DNA of 64,000 nt, taken from the NCBI GenBank assembly GCA_022647615.1, contig JALCKZ010000001.1, positions 46,178-110,177 of the forward strand, given 5' to 3'. Within the stretch, counting starts at the first letter, position 1; every line of letters starts with the position of its first letter. The notes under the pieces are model-generated. The model saw only the letters and a program-made list of their open reading frames with translations, was not told the DNA's origin and made no database searches. The stretch is from Bacteroidales bacterium (GTDB lineage: Bacteria > Bacteroidota > Bacteroidia > Bacteroidales > UBA932). The position numbers and the translations under genes are program-made. Shown piece after piece: positions 27,369 through 37,385 of this stretch.

Positions 27369-27399
27369 TGCGCAAATTTAACATATTTTTACAACTAAT

Positions 27400-28803
27400 A
27401 TGCCATCAGCAAACAATAGAAAAAAAGTTGATAATATGCTGCCCCTAAAAAGAATTCTCTGCGGAGCTCTGATATTATTTTTTGCGCTTATGCCCGGGAC
27501 TTCTTTTGGGCAAATGCTTCAAACACCTAAAATAAAGACAGTTGTGATAGATGCCGGGCACGGCGGTGGCGATACAGGCTCTATGAGCAAGGACAAAAAG
27601 TATAAAGAAAAAAACATAACTCTTGCCGTAGCCTTAAAACTTGGGGCAATGATGAATGTTGCGTACCCATCTATCAATGTGATATTTACAAGAAATTCTG
27701 ATTATTTCATTCCCCTTGGAGAGAGACCTGCAATTGCAAACCGCAATAAAGCTGACCTCTTTATTTCCATTCACGTTAATTCAGAAGTTGGCACAAGCGG
27801 AAGAGGGACAGAGACTTATGTGATGGGAAATCATGTGAGCGGGAATTTTGACCTGATAAAAAGAGAGAACTCCGTCATCACGATGGAAAATGATTACAGT
27901 ACAAAGTATGCAGGGTTTAACCCAAATTCCCCCGAGTCATATATCATCTTCTCGCTCCTGCAAAACTCTCATTTGGAGCAGAGTGTAAAGCTGGCGCAGT
28001 GCATACAGGAGGAGTATAAAAACGGTCCGGTGCTTATCAATCGCGGAGTAAAGCCGGGTGCTCTATATGTACTTTGGAAAGCCGCAATGCCGGCAATTCT
28101 TACAGAAATCGGATTCATCTCAAATAACAATGATTTGGAAATTCTTGTTTCAGAAGATGGACAGAGAAAAATTGCGGCAGACATTTTAAGAGCATTTTCA
28201 AAATACAAGACGCTATATGAAGGAGGCAAGCTGGAAAATCTTCCTCCTGACGCGTTTGCAGGCGGAGATGCTATTTACGGAGATAACAATTCACAAAAAG
28301 AGGAGACAAAAACAGCATCAAATAGAAAGGAAGAGGTTAATCCATCAAAGAATAAGGAAGTTACAACTGAAGATGAAGCGGTAGAGAAAGATGAAGCTGT
28401 AAAGAAAGATGAGACAACAAAGAAGGATGAGACGGCAAAGAAAGATGACAGCGTAAGGCAAAACAATAGTACGCTGCTATATCCTTCTGATACAGAAAAA
28501 ACTAGCAGTTCTGCAAAAAGGAACGGCGCATCTGCAATTACAACAAGCCGGAATGAAAACAATTCTGCTAAAGGGAGCTTTTATTGTATTCAGATACTCT
28601 CTGTCAACAAACAGCTGGGAAGCAGCTCGCCTGATTTAAAAGGGCGTAAAGATGCTGATTATCTGCATATTGGCAACCTTTATAAATATTACATCGGCAA
28701 GTGGAATTCCAGACAGGAGGCGACAAAACACCTTAAAGATGTGCAAAGAACCTTCAAAGGCGCCTTTGTAATAAAGGTCAGCGACGGGCATATTTCAAAC
28801 TAA
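27400..28803 (+). CDS. N-acetylmuramoyl-L-alanine amidase (Amidase_3) with SPOR-like tail
   Basis: Periplasmic zinc amidase cleaving the lactyl-amide bond of peptidoglycan, 467 aa. A signal segment (LPLKRILCGALILFFALMPGTSFGQ) ends near residue 38; ATG 27436 is an alternative start that keeps it. Catalytic domain at about 45-275: VVIDAGHGGGDTGS (first zinc His), KEKNITLAVALKLG (zinc Glu), SIHVNS (zinc His) and the catalytic Glu in PAILTEIGFISN. A Lys/Glu/Asp-rich linker follows with five near-repeats of KKDETAK. The last 80 residues (FYCIQILSVNK...YYIGKWNSRQEATKHL) look like a SPOR domain that binds denuded glycan at the septum. Probably a cell-division amidase. Confidence 0.93.
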   Translation: MPSANNRKKVDNMLPLKRILCGALILFFALMPGTSFGQMLQTPKIKTVVIDAGHGGGDTGSMSKDKKYKEKNITLAVALKLGAMMNVAYPSINVIFTRNSDYFIPLGERPAIANRNKADLFISIHVNSEVGTSGRGTETYVMGNHVSGNFDLIKRENSVITMENDYSTKYAGFNPNSPESYIIFSLLQNSHLEQSVKLAQCIQEEYKNGPVLINRGVKPGALYVLWKAAMPAILTEIGFISNNNDLEILVSEDGQRKIAADILRAFSKYKTLYEGGKLENLPPDAFAGGDAIYGDNNSQKEETKTASNRKEEVNPSKNKEVTTEDEAVEKDEAVKKDETTKKDETAKKDDSVRQNNSTLLYPSDTEKTSSSAKRNGASAITTSRNENNSAKGSFYCIQILSVNKQLGSSSPDLKGRKDADYLHIGNLYKYYIGKWNSRQEATKHLKDVQRTFKGAFVIKVSDGHISN

Positions 28804-28870
28804 ATGGCCTGATTTTAAACTAAAAAGAGTACATTTGCATACGCGCTATATAGTATAAAAACTTGCAGTT

Positions 28871-29782
28871 ATGAAATTTACCAGCAGCCAGAAGATGGGA
28901 TTCTTTGTCTTACTTGTGATAGCAGCTATCTTTTTCACTATCAACTTCTTAAGAGGACATGACCTTTTTAAGAAGAACTTCAGGTATTATACATTTCTGG
29001 AAGATGTCCAGGGGCTTTCCGCTACCGGGCCAGTCTATATAAGAGGTTTAAAGGTTGGAACCGTGGAGAGCATAAACTTTGTGCCGCAAAAAGACAGCTT
29101 CCTTGTAAAGCTCTCTATCAAAAATGATTATGCAATTCCAATTGACTCAAGGGCTGAGATTTACAGTTCAGATATCCTTGGAGCAAAATCCCTTAGAATA
29201 GGACTTGGTACTGCCGGAATTCATGCAAAAAATGGCGATACTCTTAAGGGCCGCGATATTCCCGATATGATGTCCTTGTTGTATAAATCAGTGGGACCTC
29301 TTAAAGATCAGGTGTATGCGCTTATGGGGAATCTTAACAAGACGTTGGATAACATTAATTCTATTTTGGATTCCAACGCAAGATATAACTTGCAGGGTTC
29401 CTTTGCAAAACTTAATGGAACTCTGGCAAATGCGGAGCAGCTGTCAGCATCTCTTAACGGGATGACTCCGGACCTTGCATCCGCTATTAACAACGTTAAC
29501 AACCTCTCATACTCGCTTAACAATCCAAATGGAGACTTATCAATGACACTAAGCAATATTAATAAGACCTCCCGGCAACTTTCAGAATTGCAGCTTAAGG
29601 AGAGCGTTGACCAATTAAACAAATTGCTTAAACAAATGCAGGACCCAAATGCAACTCTTGGTAAGTTAATGACTACCGATGAACTGCATAATTCCGTTGA
29701 CAGTCTTATGAGAGAGCTGGATGATTTAGTTAAAAAAATAAAAGAGAATCCAAAAAAATACATACGCGTAAGTGTCTTTTAG
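28871..29782 (+). CDS. MlaD family protein (MCE domain)
   Basis: Substrate-binding component of an Mla-type lipid transport system, anchored in the inner membrane with its MCE domain in the periplasm. 303 aa: one N-terminal helix (GFFVLLVIAAIFFTINFL, about 10-27), then the MCE domain with DVQGLSATGPVYIRGLKVGTV and ILGAKSLRIGLG (about 42-125). A long coiled-coil/Asn-Leu-rich region (130-300) follows. The partner genes mlaE and mlaF usually lie next to mlaD in Bacteroidota but are not adjacent here. It follows the amidase by 67 bp and precedes dnaA. Confidence 0.9.
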   Translation: MKFTSSQKMGFFVLLVIAAIFFTINFLRGHDLFKKNFRYYTFLEDVQGLSATGPVYIRGLKVGTVESINFVPQKDSFLVKLSIKNDYAIPIDSRAEIYSSDILGAKSLRIGLGTAGIHAKNGDTLKGRDIPDMMSLLYKSVGPLKDQVYALMGNLNKTLDNINSILDSNARYNLQGSFAKLNGTLANAEQLSASLNGMTPDLASAINNVNNLSYSLNNPNGDLSMTLSNINKTSRQLSELQLKESVDQLNKLLKQMQDPNATLGKLMTTDELHNSVDSLMRELDDLVKKIKENPKKYIRVSVF

Positions 29783-30009
29783 AAAGAGTACAAATTGTGG
29801 CTTAAAAAAAATCCGTTATATCATTAAGAATACAAGCATTTTACGCATAAACTATTGATTAAGAGCGTGTTAAGATTTTTACTATTTTTTTAATCTGATT
29901 TATAGCCTCTTAAAACTTTTCTCAAATAAACAATAGTTTTAAAATTTTTTTATTACTTTTTTTTCACCACTTTTGTTCCAAGCAAAAGCAAAAAGATCAA
30001 TTTTATCAA
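29783..30009. other. AT-rich region upstream of dnaA
   Basis: 227 bp with long A and T runs and no gene. No cluster of DnaA boxes (TTATNCACA) is visible, so an origin here is not supported. The dnaA promoter probably lies in its 3' half, but no clean TAnnTTTG is present. Confidence 0.5.
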
Positions 30010-31446
30010 ATGGAGAACTTAAGGCACATACAAGTTTGGAACGAGTGTTTACAATTTATTAAAAACAATACGACCGACGCAGTATATGAGAAATGGTTTA
30101 AACCTGTCAGGGCACTTAGCCTAATAGGTTCCACTTTGACAATTGAAGTCCTTTCAGATGAACATATGCGTCAGCTGGAGAGCGACCGTCTAATTGATAT
30201 TTTGGCAGCGGCATTAAAGAAGGTTCTTGGAGACTCCGTTAAGCTTATGTACAACGTAAAAGTTGTGAGCGGCTCTTTTGTTACAATCCCTCACCAGAAC
30301 GAGAAATGGCCTACGAACAGACCTATTCCTTTCCCTATGCAAAGAAACAGCAAAGATGAGGCTGTAATTCCTAATCCGTTCATAATACCAGGTTTGCAGA
30401 AGCTTCATATAGATCCTCAGCTTAATCCCAAGTATTCTTTTGAAAATTTTATTGAGGGTTCTTGCAACCGCCTTGGGAAAAACGCAGGGGAGAAAGTAGC
30501 GGCGGCTCCGGGCAATAGCCCGTTTAATCCTCTTTTCATCTACGGAGGCTCTGGCTTGGGTAAAACCCATCTAGCTCAGGCAATAGGGTTGAGAGTTAAA
30601 GAAAAATACCCGGATAAAATTGTTTTATATGTTAGTGCAAACAGATTCCAGACTCAATATATGGACGCTGTTAACGTTAAGAACAATCTTACGGATTTTC
30701 TTCACTTCTACCAGACGATTGATGTATTAATTATAGATGACGTACAGGAATTTGCAAAGAAAGAGGGCACGCAAAATGCTTTCTTCCACATCTTTGATCA
30801 TTTACAGCAATCCGGCAAGCAGCTTGTTTTAACGTCTGACTGCGCTCCCGGCAACATGCAGGGACTGGAATCCAGACTATTGTCAAGATTTAAATGGGGT
30901 TTATCCGCAGAGCTTTTGCCTCCGGATTTTGATACCCGCAAAAGAATATTGGTAGCAAAGAGCCAAATGGAGGGAATTGTACTTCCGGAAGATGTTGTTT
31001 GCTATTTGGCGGAAAAAGTTGCCGGAAGCGTAAGGGAAATTGAGGGAACTCTAGTCTCCCTTCTTGCCCACTCTACTCTTAATAAAGAGGACATTACGCT
31101 GGATTTGGCAAGACGCGTGACTGAACAAATTGTTAATGTTGAGAATCAGGAAATTTCCCTGGACAAAATTCGCAACACAGTATGCGACTATTTTAAAATA
31201 TCGCCGGATGCAATTATCTCAAAGACAAGGAAAAGAGAGATTGTTCAGGCAAGACAAATCACAATGTATCTTGTTAGAAATCTAACCAAAACCTCTTTAG
31301 CATCTATCGGGAGCCAAATAGGAGGCAAAGACCACGCAACGGTTATCCACGCCTGCAATACTGTCTCCGATTTGATTGAGACTGACAGAAACATAAGGCG
31401 TTACGTTGCCGATTTGGAGAAGCAGTTAAAACCCGCAGGAAATTAA
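30010..31446 (+). CDS. dnaA: Chromosomal replication initiator DnaA
   Basis: AAA+ initiator that binds DnaA boxes and opens the origin. 478 aa. Domain I (1-90) contains VWNECLQFIKNNTTDAVYEKWFKPV. Domain III has Walker A YGGSGLGKTHLAQAIG (near 178-193), Walker B VLIIDDVQEF, sensor 1 LVLTSDC and the arginine finger in ESRLLSRFKWG. Domain IV ends with the DNA-binding signature GGKDHATVIHACN. All are intact. Length is normal. It is followed by its own terminator and is apparently monocistronic. In Bacteroidota dnaA is often not beside rpmH; here rpmH is 22.5 kb away. Confidence 0.98.
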   Translation: MENLRHIQVWNECLQFIKNNTTDAVYEKWFKPVRALSLIGSTLTIEVLSDEHMRQLESDRLIDILAAALKKVLGDSVKLMYNVKVVSGSFVTIPHQNEKWPTNRPIPFPMQRNSKDEAVIPNPFIIPGLQKLHIDPQLNPKYSFENFIEGSCNRLGKNAGEKVAAAPGNSPFNPLFIYGGSGLGKTHLAQAIGLRVKEKYPDKIVLYVSANRFQTQYMDAVNVKNNLTDFLHFYQTIDVLIIDDVQEFAKKEGTQNAFFHIFDHLQQSGKQLVLTSDCAPGNMQGLESRLLSRFKWGLSAELLPPDFDTRKRILVAKSQMEGIVLPEDVVCYLAEKVAGSVREIEGTLVSLLAHSTLNKEDITLDLARRVTEQIVNVENQEISLDKIRNTVCDYFKISPDAIISKTRKREIVQARQITMYLVRNLTKTSLASIGSQIGGKDHATVIHACNTVSDLIETDRNIRRYVADLEKQLKPAGN

Positions 31447-31451
31447 AAATT

Positions 31452-31479
31452 GCAGCACAAAAAGTGCTGCTTTTTTTTT
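31452..31479 (+). terminator. Terminator of dnaA
   Basis: GCAGCAC-AAAAA-GTGCTGC stem followed by nine T, starting 5 bp after the dnaA stop codon. Confidence 0.92.
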
Positions 31480-31586
31480 GCAAATAAGTCAAAGGTCTTG
31501 CAAACCGCCTTGCCAACAAACTTTGTTTTTTATTAACTTTACACCTAGTAAACAAGTTAGTAAACAATGAAAATAAATTCACGATT

Positions 31587-33023
31587 ATGACAAGTAATGA
31601 TATTTTAAACATCTTCAAGGAGATAACTACCGTTCCAAGAGAGAGCGGTCATGAAGAGAAAATTGGAAAGTGGCTTTTGGATTTTGCAAAGAAGCATAAC
31701 CTTCCGGCTAAAAAAGACAAAGCGGGCAACGTCCTGATTACCAAGCCTGCAGATAAAGGAATGGAGAAGGCTCCAACCTTTATTATGCAAAGCCACTGTG
31801 ATATGGTCTGCGAGAAAAACACAGGCGTAAAACATGACTGGAGCAAAGACCCTATCAATTATAAGGAAGAAGATGGATGGCTGGTTGCGCACGATACTAC
31901 TCTTGGCGCAGACTGCGGAATTGGAATGGCAAGCCAGCTGGCTGTCTTGATTGACCCTGAACTTAAGACGGGAAAAGTTGAGGCATTGTTCACCACATCA
32001 GAAGAGACCGGTTTGGATGGCGCTAAAGCCCTTGACCCTAAGTTTGTTACGGGAAAGATTCTTTTGAATCTTGATTCAGAAGATGAAGGATATGTTTGCA
32101 TTGGATGCGCCGGAGGACTAGATTCCGTCGCGACCTTAAAATATACTCCGGAACCTCAGACAAAGGGTTTCTTGAAGTATCAGGTTAGAGTTTTTGGAAG
32201 CATGGGCGGACACAGCGGAGATGATATCAATAAGAACAGAGTCAATGCTAATCAGATGCTTGCAAGAATTCTGTTTGGAATTTTACATAAGCACAACATT
32301 GAGCTTTATGAGATTGACGGCGGCAACAAAGACAACGCAATTGCGCGAGAGGCACATGCCATCATAGGATTCAACAAGAACGCAAAGGCCTCTATTACAA
32401 AGATTTTTGAGACAATTGCAGCTGAAATTAAAGATGAATATAAGTTGTCCGATAAAGGCGTTCAGATGGAGCTGACTCCTGCTGAAAGCACTAAAAAGGC
32501 TATAGACCAGAATGTTATGGCAGCTCTTATTTATGCAATGGTTTCTTCTCCTCACGGAGTTTACAAAATGAGCGATACTATAAAGGGGCTTGTTGAAGTA
32601 TCTACAAACCTTGCATCTGTTAAGATGATGCCAGGCAACACTATCAAAGTAACTACCAGCCAGAGAAGCGCAGTTGATTCCGAGAGGAAATGGATGTCGC
32701 AGCAGGTTGAAGCTTGCTGGGCTCTTGCGGGTGCGAAAGTTGTCCGCACATCTGAATATCCAGGATGGATTCCAAAACTGAATTCCCCTATTCTGGAAAT
32801 CTGCAAAAAAGCTTACAAGAAAATATTTAACACTGATATTGAAGTAGTTGTAACTCCTTGCGGACTTGAGTGCGGATTGTTCAGCCTTAAGTTCCCTGAT
32901 ATGGATATGGTTTCTATAGGACCTACTTTGCGTGGCGTTCATGCTCCGGGTGAGAGACTGGATTTGGCCTCTTTGGAGAAGTTCCGCAAATTATTGGTTG
33001 AGATGGTTAAGAATATCAAGTAG
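31587..33023 (+). CDS. pepD: Aminoacyl-histidine dipeptidase (PepD, M20 family)
   Basis: Cytosolic zinc dipeptidase of broad specificity that hydrolyses Xaa-His and other dipeptides. 478 aa, normal length. Metal ligands are visible in order: QSHCDMVCE (His near 74), TLGADCGIGMA (bridging Asp near 110), SEETGLDGA (catalytic and ligand Glu near 139-140), LNLDSEDEG (Asp near 163) and a C-terminal His in RGVHAPGERLDL. A dimerisation lid with GSMGGHSGDDINKNRVNANQ is typical of PepD. Monocistronic, convergent with rpe 3 bp away. Confidence 0.95.
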   Translation: MTSNDILNIFKEITTVPRESGHEEKIGKWLLDFAKKHNLPAKKDKAGNVLITKPADKGMEKAPTFIMQSHCDMVCEKNTGVKHDWSKDPINYKEEDGWLVAHDTTLGADCGIGMASQLAVLIDPELKTGKVEALFTTSEETGLDGAKALDPKFVTGKILLNLDSEDEGYVCIGCAGGLDSVATLKYTPEPQTKGFLKYQVRVFGSMGGHSGDDINKNRVNANQMLARILFGILHKHNIELYEIDGGNKDNAIAREAHAIIGFNKNAKASITKIFETIAAEIKDEYKLSDKGVQMELTPAESTKKAIDQNVMAALIYAMVSSPHGVYKMSDTIKGLVEVSTNLASVKMMPGNTIKVTTSQRSAVDSERKWMSQQVEACWALAGAKVVRTSEYPGWIPKLNSPILEICKKAYKKIFNTDIEVVVTPCGLECGLFSLKFPDMDMVSIGPTLRGVHAPGERLDLASLEKFRKLLVEMVKNIK

Positions 33024-33025
33024 AT

Positions 33026-33670
33026 TTATCCACGCAAATCCTGAATGGTTTGTTCAGGATTTTTAGAATTAAATACGGCACTGCCGGCAACGAGAATATC
33101 GGCGCCGGCAGTTTTTATTTCATTGACATTCTGCATATTAACTCCGCCGTCAACCTCTATCAAACATTTTGGATTGTGCTCCTTTAAGAATTTTTTCAGA
33201 CGGGCAATTTTCTCCGTTGACTCCGGAATATAACTCTGTCCTCCAAAGCCCGGATTTACTGACATAAGCAGAACGTAATCCAAATCGCAGATGATATCCT
33301 CCAAAAGATAAACGCTTGTCCCTGGGTTTATTGCAACACCCGCCTTCATTCCAAGCTCTTTGATTTGCTGGATTGTTCTGTTCAGATGGACGCAAGCTTC
33401 ATAATGGACACTGATGCTCCCGATGCCGAAGTTCTTGTAATCTTTGAAGAATTTTTGCGGCTCCACAATCATAAGATGCGCCTCTACGGGTCTTTGGGCT
33501 CTCTTTGTAATTGCTTTAATTACAGGCGTTCCATAAGATATATTAGGGACAAAGACTCCATCCATTATATCCAGATGGAAAATATCTCCGCATTTATTTA
33601 CAAGTTCTATGTCCTTATTCAGATTTCCAAAATCTGCGCTCAACATAGATGGTGCTATCAATACGCTCAT
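33026..33670 (-). CDS. rpe: Ribulose-phosphate 3-epimerase
   Basis: TIM-barrel enzyme interconverting ribulose 5-phosphate and xylulose 5-phosphate in the pentose phosphate pathway. 214 aa from the ATG at 33670 (MSVLIAPSMLSADFGNLNKD), the canonical start; an in-frame ATG two codons earlier also exists. The metal and catalytic residues are present: SADF (acid), FHLDIMDGVFVPNISYG, HLMIVEP, VLLMSVNPGFGGQSYI and IEVDGGVN. It is the last gene of a five-gene operon with rsfS, ftsH, cdsA and psd. A CTGTCGGGA motif sits 20 bp upstream of its start, between psd and rpe. Confidence 0.96.
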   Translation of the reverse strand: MSVLIAPSMLSADFGNLNKDIELVNKCGDIFHLDIMDGVFVPNISYGTPVIKAITKRAQRPVEAHLMIVEPQKFFKDYKNFGIGSISVHYEACVHLNRTIQQIKELGMKAGVAINPGTSVYLLEDIICDLDYVLLMSVNPGFGGQSYIPESTEKIARLKKFLKEHNPKCLIEVDGGVNMQNVNEIKTAGADILVAGSAVFNSKNPEQTIQDLRG

Positions 33671-33704
33671 AATCAAAATATTTTAAAAACTGTCGGGAGG
33701 AAAA

Positions 33705-34358
33705 TTAAAGCTTTGCAATTACGCTCTGGCATGCTGTAACTCTATCTCCTACCTTAACTTTAATCTCTGCATCTAAAGGCAAAAACAAATCCAGACGGCT
33801 GCCAAATTTTATGAAACCCATTTGCTCGCACTGGTTTGCATGCTCATTCTCTTTTGCATAGCAAACTATTCTGCGTGCAACATATCCCGCAATCTGACGC
33901 AGGAAAATTTTCTTTCCTCCGGCAGTTTCTATTGCCACGCTGGTCCTCTCATTTTTAACGGAAGACTTTGGATGCCAGGCAACTAGATAATTTCCCCAAT
34001 GATGCTTGAAATACAAAACTTTTCCCCCAACCGGGTAATAATTTATGTGAACGTTGCAAATGCCCATAAAGACAGAGACCTGCCTGCATCTGCAATGTAA
34101 AAATTCATCTTCTTCTACCTCTTTGATAATAACCACTTTGCCGTCTGCCGCGGAAATCACCGATGACTCATCTATCAATGCAACTCTTTTTGGAACTCTG
34201 AAAAAATAAGAGATGAAAAAGAAAAATGCTGCAAACACAATTGCTATTGCAGAAGTGATGAAGGTAATTCCAAATGAGAGCCAAATAATACCAACTATGA
34301 CAGCCAATACCAGAAACGTGACTATCAACACTCCGTAACCCTCTTTATGAATAATCAT
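33705..34358 (-). CDS. psd: Phosphatidylserine decarboxylase proenzyme
   Basis: Inner-membrane enzyme that makes phosphatidylethanolamine from phosphatidylserine. 217 aa, the short form typical of Bacteroidota. Two N-terminal hydrophobic helices (about 7-30 and 31-51) anchor it. The self-cleavage site for the pyruvoyl group is the GS of IKFGSRLDLFLP near residues 187-188, and the upstream MGICNVHINYYPVGG carries the conserved His. The order cdsA then psd places two phospholipid-synthesis steps in one transcript; phosphatidylserine synthase itself is not in the window. The gap to cdsA is 49 bp. Confidence 0.95.
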   Translation of the reverse strand: MIIHKEGYGVLIVTFLVLAVIVGIIWLSFGITFITSAIAIVFAAFFFFISYFFRVPKRVALIDESSVISAADGKVVIIKEVEEDEFLHCRCRQVSVFMGICNVHINYYPVGGKVLYFKHHWGNYLVAWHPKSSVKNERTSVAIETAGGKKIFLRQIAGYVARRIVCYAKENEHANQCEQMGFIKFGSRLDLFLPLDAEIKVKVGDRVTACQSVIAKL

Positions 34359-34407
34359 AATTATCTGTAAATGAATTTAATATTAGGTATTCAGGCAATT
34401 GCGCATT

Positions 34408-35235
34408 CTAACCCCAGACAAGAAGCGTAAAAATAACGGCGGCCGGAAAGGCAAGAAGCGCACTATCAAATCTATCCAGCATTCCTCCATGTCCCGGCAT
34501 AATTGCTCCTGAATCCTTGACTCCAAAATTACGTTTTAATTGAGACTCCACCAAATCTCCGTAGACTCCTGCAACAAAAATCAAAAGGGTAAATACAATA
34601 TCTCCAATTATTGAAAAATTCAGCACTCCCGCATATCCAAGAACGGCAGCCGCGATGCCGGCTGTTATAGCGCCCCCTATGATTCCCTCCCAAGATTTTT
34701 TGGGAGATATAGAAGGAAACAGCTTATGTCCGCGCTCCCCCTGGCCAAAAAGAGTTCCAAAGCAATAAGCGCCAACATCTGAAGACCAAAGTATTATAAA
34801 CATAGAAGCAGTAGTCCAACCATTATAAACTCCAGACCAGTAACGCGGAAATGCCACAAAATTCAGCAATGCAAAAGGAAGCGCTATATACACAATTGAG
34901 GCAAAGGCGTTTCCTATGCCGTTATAATTATTTGAGTACAAATTTATTATTGGAAGGAGAATAATTAAAGCCGCAACTGCAAGCAGGCAAATAGGATTCC
35001 ATCCAAGCCCAAGTACAAAGAAAGAGAGGGCAAAAAGCAACACTCCGGCCGCTATTGCAACAACTCTCAAAAAGAACTTTCCTTCACCTATCGTGAGCCT
35101 AAGATACTCGCTCATCACAAGTGCTACAACAACTGCAAAAACAGCAAGATACGTGAACGGTGAAAGAAGAAGAGAGGCAATTATCACAGCCACAAAAACA
35201 ACTCCGCTTATTGACCTTACAACAACTTCTTTCAT
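34408..35235 (-). CDS. cdsA: Phosphatidate cytidylyltransferase
   Basis: Inner-membrane enzyme making CDP-diacylglycerol from phosphatidate and CTP. 275 aa with about eight hydrophobic segments. The C-terminal signature is clear: SPKKSWEGIIGGAITAG (near 178-194) and VYGDLVESQLKRNFGVKDSGAIMPGHGGMLDRFDS, carrying the metal-binding Asp residues. Length and topology match the family. It sits between ftsH (18-bp gap) and psd, consistent with coupling of lipid synthesis with FtsH membrane quality control. Confidence 0.96.
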   Translation of the reverse strand: MKEVVVRSISGVVFVAVIIASLLLSPFTYLAVFAVVVALVMSEYLRLTIGEGKFFLRVVAIAAGVLLFALSFFVLGLGWNPICLLAVAALIILLPIINLYSNNYNGIGNAFASIVYIALPFALLNFVAFPRYWSGVYNGWTTASMFIILWSSDVGAYCFGTLFGQGERGHKLFPSISPKKSWEGIIGGAITAGIAAAVLGYAGVLNFSIIGDIVFTLLIFVAGVYGDLVESQLKRNFGVKDSGAIMPGHGGMLDRFDSALLAFPAAVIFTLLVWG

Positions 35236-35253
35236 AATTATTTCTATTAAAAT

Positions 35254-37377
35254 TTAATTACTCTGTCCAAATAATCCGGCATCTCCGCCATCATCTTTTT
35301 TCTTCTCCGCAGGCTCAGTCTTTTGCTCAGCTACAGGTTCTGCCTTTTTCTCAGCGGCTGCTTCTGTCTTTTGCTCAGCGACAGGTTCTGCCTTCTTCTC
35401 AGCGACAGGTTCTGTTTTCTTCTCAGCTGCAGCAACATCTCCCGGCTCTTTTACTCTTGGTCCAAAGATGCGCTCCAAATCCTCCGTGAAAATAACCTCT
35501 TTCTCCAGAAGCAAATTTGCAAGCTCTGTAAATCCCTTCATGTGCTCCTCCAAAACTTTGCGAGCCATTTCATGAGCCTTGTTGATAATCTTTTTAACCT
35601 CAACGTCAATAAGTTCCGCGGTTTTCTCGCTGAAAGGCTTGTTAAAGTTATAACCCTGGTCCTGGGAATCATAGTAAGAAACATTCCCTACCGCATCACT
35701 CATACCGTAATACGCAACCATTGCATACGCCTGTTTAGTAAGGCGTTCCAAATCATTAAGAGCACCTGAAGAAACCTTTTGGTTTACAATCTCCTCCGCA
35801 ACTCTTCCGCCTATTAATGACGCAAGCTCATCCATCATTTGTTCCTTTGTTGTAATCTGCCTCTCCTCAGGCAAATACCACGCTGCACCAAGGGCCTTGC
35901 CTCTTGGAATAATCGTAACCTTCAGCAGCGGATTTGCATTAGGCAAGAACCAGCTTACGGTTGCATGCCCCGCCTCATGGAATGCAATAGTCTTCTTCTC
36001 ATTAGGAGGAATAATTTTGCTCTTTCTCTCCAGTCCGCCCACGATTCTATCTATCGCATCCAGAAAGTCCTGACGCTCAACAAATTTCTTATTGTACCTG
36101 GCTGCAATAAGCGCCGCTTCATTGCAAACATTTGCTATGTCAGCACCTGAAAAGCCCGGCGTCTGCTTTGCCAAAAAACCTGTATCCATTTGAGGATCAA
36201 GTTTCAAATCCTTTAGATGGACTTTAAATATCTCCTCCCTGTCCTTAAGTTCCGGAAGGTCAACATTTATCTGACGGTCAAATCTTCCGGCACGCATCAG
36301 AGCCTTATCCAAAATATCTGCGCGGTTAGTCGCAGCAAGAATAATTACTCCGCTGTTTGTCCCAAAACCGTCCATCTCTGTAAGCAGCTGGTTAAGAGTA
36401 TTTTCTCTCTCATCATTAGAAGAGAATCCTACATTCTTTCCCCTTGCGCGTCCAACTGCATCAATCTCATCTATGAAAACAATGCACGGCGCTTTTTCCT
36501 TTGCCTGCTTAAACAAATCTCTTACGCGACTTGCGCCTACGCCGACAAACATCTCCACAAAATCGGAACCGCTGATGGAGAAAAACGGCACATTGGCCTC
36601 TCCTGCTACAGCTTTGGCCAACAGCGTTTTACCTGTTCCCGGAGGGCCTATTAGCAATGCTCCTTTTGGAATTTTTCCGCCCAGGGCCGTATATTTTTTA
36701 GGGTTCTTAAGGAAGTCCACAATCTCCATGACCTCCTGTTTTGCCTCCTCCAAACCCGCTACATCCTTGAACGTTACGCGGGTTGTATTATCCTTGTCAA
36801 ACAATTTTGCCTGGCTCTTGCCAACGGAGAAAATTCCTCCGCCTGAACCGCCGCCGCCACCTATGCCACCGGGACCGCCTGTCATTCTGCGGAATAAGAA
36901 AATCCACAAGAAGAAAATCAAAAGAGGAAACAACAGCCAGTTAAGAATTGTTGCCCAATAATTGTTTCTCTCCTCCGTATTTATGCTAAAACGTTTATTC
37001 TGTGGTAGTGACTCTCTTGCCGCATTAAGCTGCTGCTCAGAGTCAAAGTTATTTGAGACAATAAAATAGAACTGAGGAACCATCTTTGGAATCCTCCCGC
37101 CAAAATAATTTTTGTATTTATTAAGGCTGTCTTTTTTTATTGTAACCTCCGCCCTGTTCTGATTTGTAATGAAAGTAACCTTGTCTACATCTCCGGCCGG
37201 AATCATCTGTTCCTTAACCTTATACCACTCAGTCTTAATAGGGTCACCGCCTTTGAAGCCCCAAAAATACATATAGGCCAAAAAGGCTAGCAGCGGAATA
37301 TAAATCCAAAACGTATTGAAACGCGGAGCCTTATTGCCCCCCCCGCCCATCATATTTTTTTTCTGATTATTATCCAT
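35254..37377 (-). CDS. ftsH: ATP-dependent zinc metalloprotease FtsH with repeated C-terminal tail
   Basis: Membrane-anchored AAA+ protease. 707 aa: transmembrane helices at about 23-42 and 140-160 flank a periplasmic domain. The Walker A is [13 protein letters not shown], then [24 protein letters not shown], Walker [12 protein letters not shown] and the SRH with RAGRFDRQI. The zinc site HEAGH lies near 457-461, with a third ligand in the LERLTKQA region. The last 60 residues are a degenerate repeat of [16 protein letters not shown] units, probably disordered, ending DAGLFGQSN. Such Glu/Lys/Pro/Ala tails vary in length between relatives. Second gene of the rsfS operon (8 bp after rsfS). Confidence 0.97.
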   Translation of the reverse strand: MDNNQKKNMMGGGGNKAPRFNTFWIYIPLLAFLAYMYFWGFKGGDPIKTEWYKVKEQMIPAGDVDKVTFITNQNRAEVTIKKDSLNKYKNYFGGRIPKMVPQFYFIVSNNFDSEQQLNAARESLPQNKRFSINTEERNNYWATILNWLLFPLLIFFLWIFLFRRMTGGPGGIGGGGGSGGGIFSVGKSQAKLFDKDNTTRVTFKDVAGLEEAKQEVMEIVDFLKNPKKYTALGGKIPKGALLIGPPGTGKTLLAKAVAGEANVPFFSISGSDFVEMFVGVGASRVRDLFKQAKEKAPCIVFIDEIDAVGRARGKNVGFSSNDERENTLNQLLTEMDGFGTNSGVIILAATNRADILDKALMRAGRFDRQINVDLPELKDREEIFKVHLKDLKLDPQMDTGFLAKQTPGFSGADIANVCNEAALIAARYNKKFVERQDFLDAIDRIVGGLERKSKIIPPNEKKTIAFHEAGHATVSWFLPNANPLLKVTIIPRGKALGAAWYLPEERQITTKEQMMDELASLIGGRVAEEIVNQKVSSGALNDLERLTKQAYAMVAYYGMSDAVGNVSYYDSQDQGYNFNKPFSEKTAELIDVEVKKIINKAHEMARKVLEEHMKGFTELANLLLEKEVIFTEDLERIFGPRVKEPGDVAAAEKKTEPVAEKKAEPVAEQKTEAAAEKKAEPVAEQKTEPAEKKKDDGGDAGLFGQSN

Positions 37378-37385
37378 ATTAAAAT

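Noticed and set aside
31340..31352. Isolated DnaA-box-like sites (TTATCCACG at 31342 and 33027, TGTGGATAA at 49069)
   Set aside because: Single sites in or next to coding sequence; an origin needs a cluster, and the region upstream of dnaA has none.
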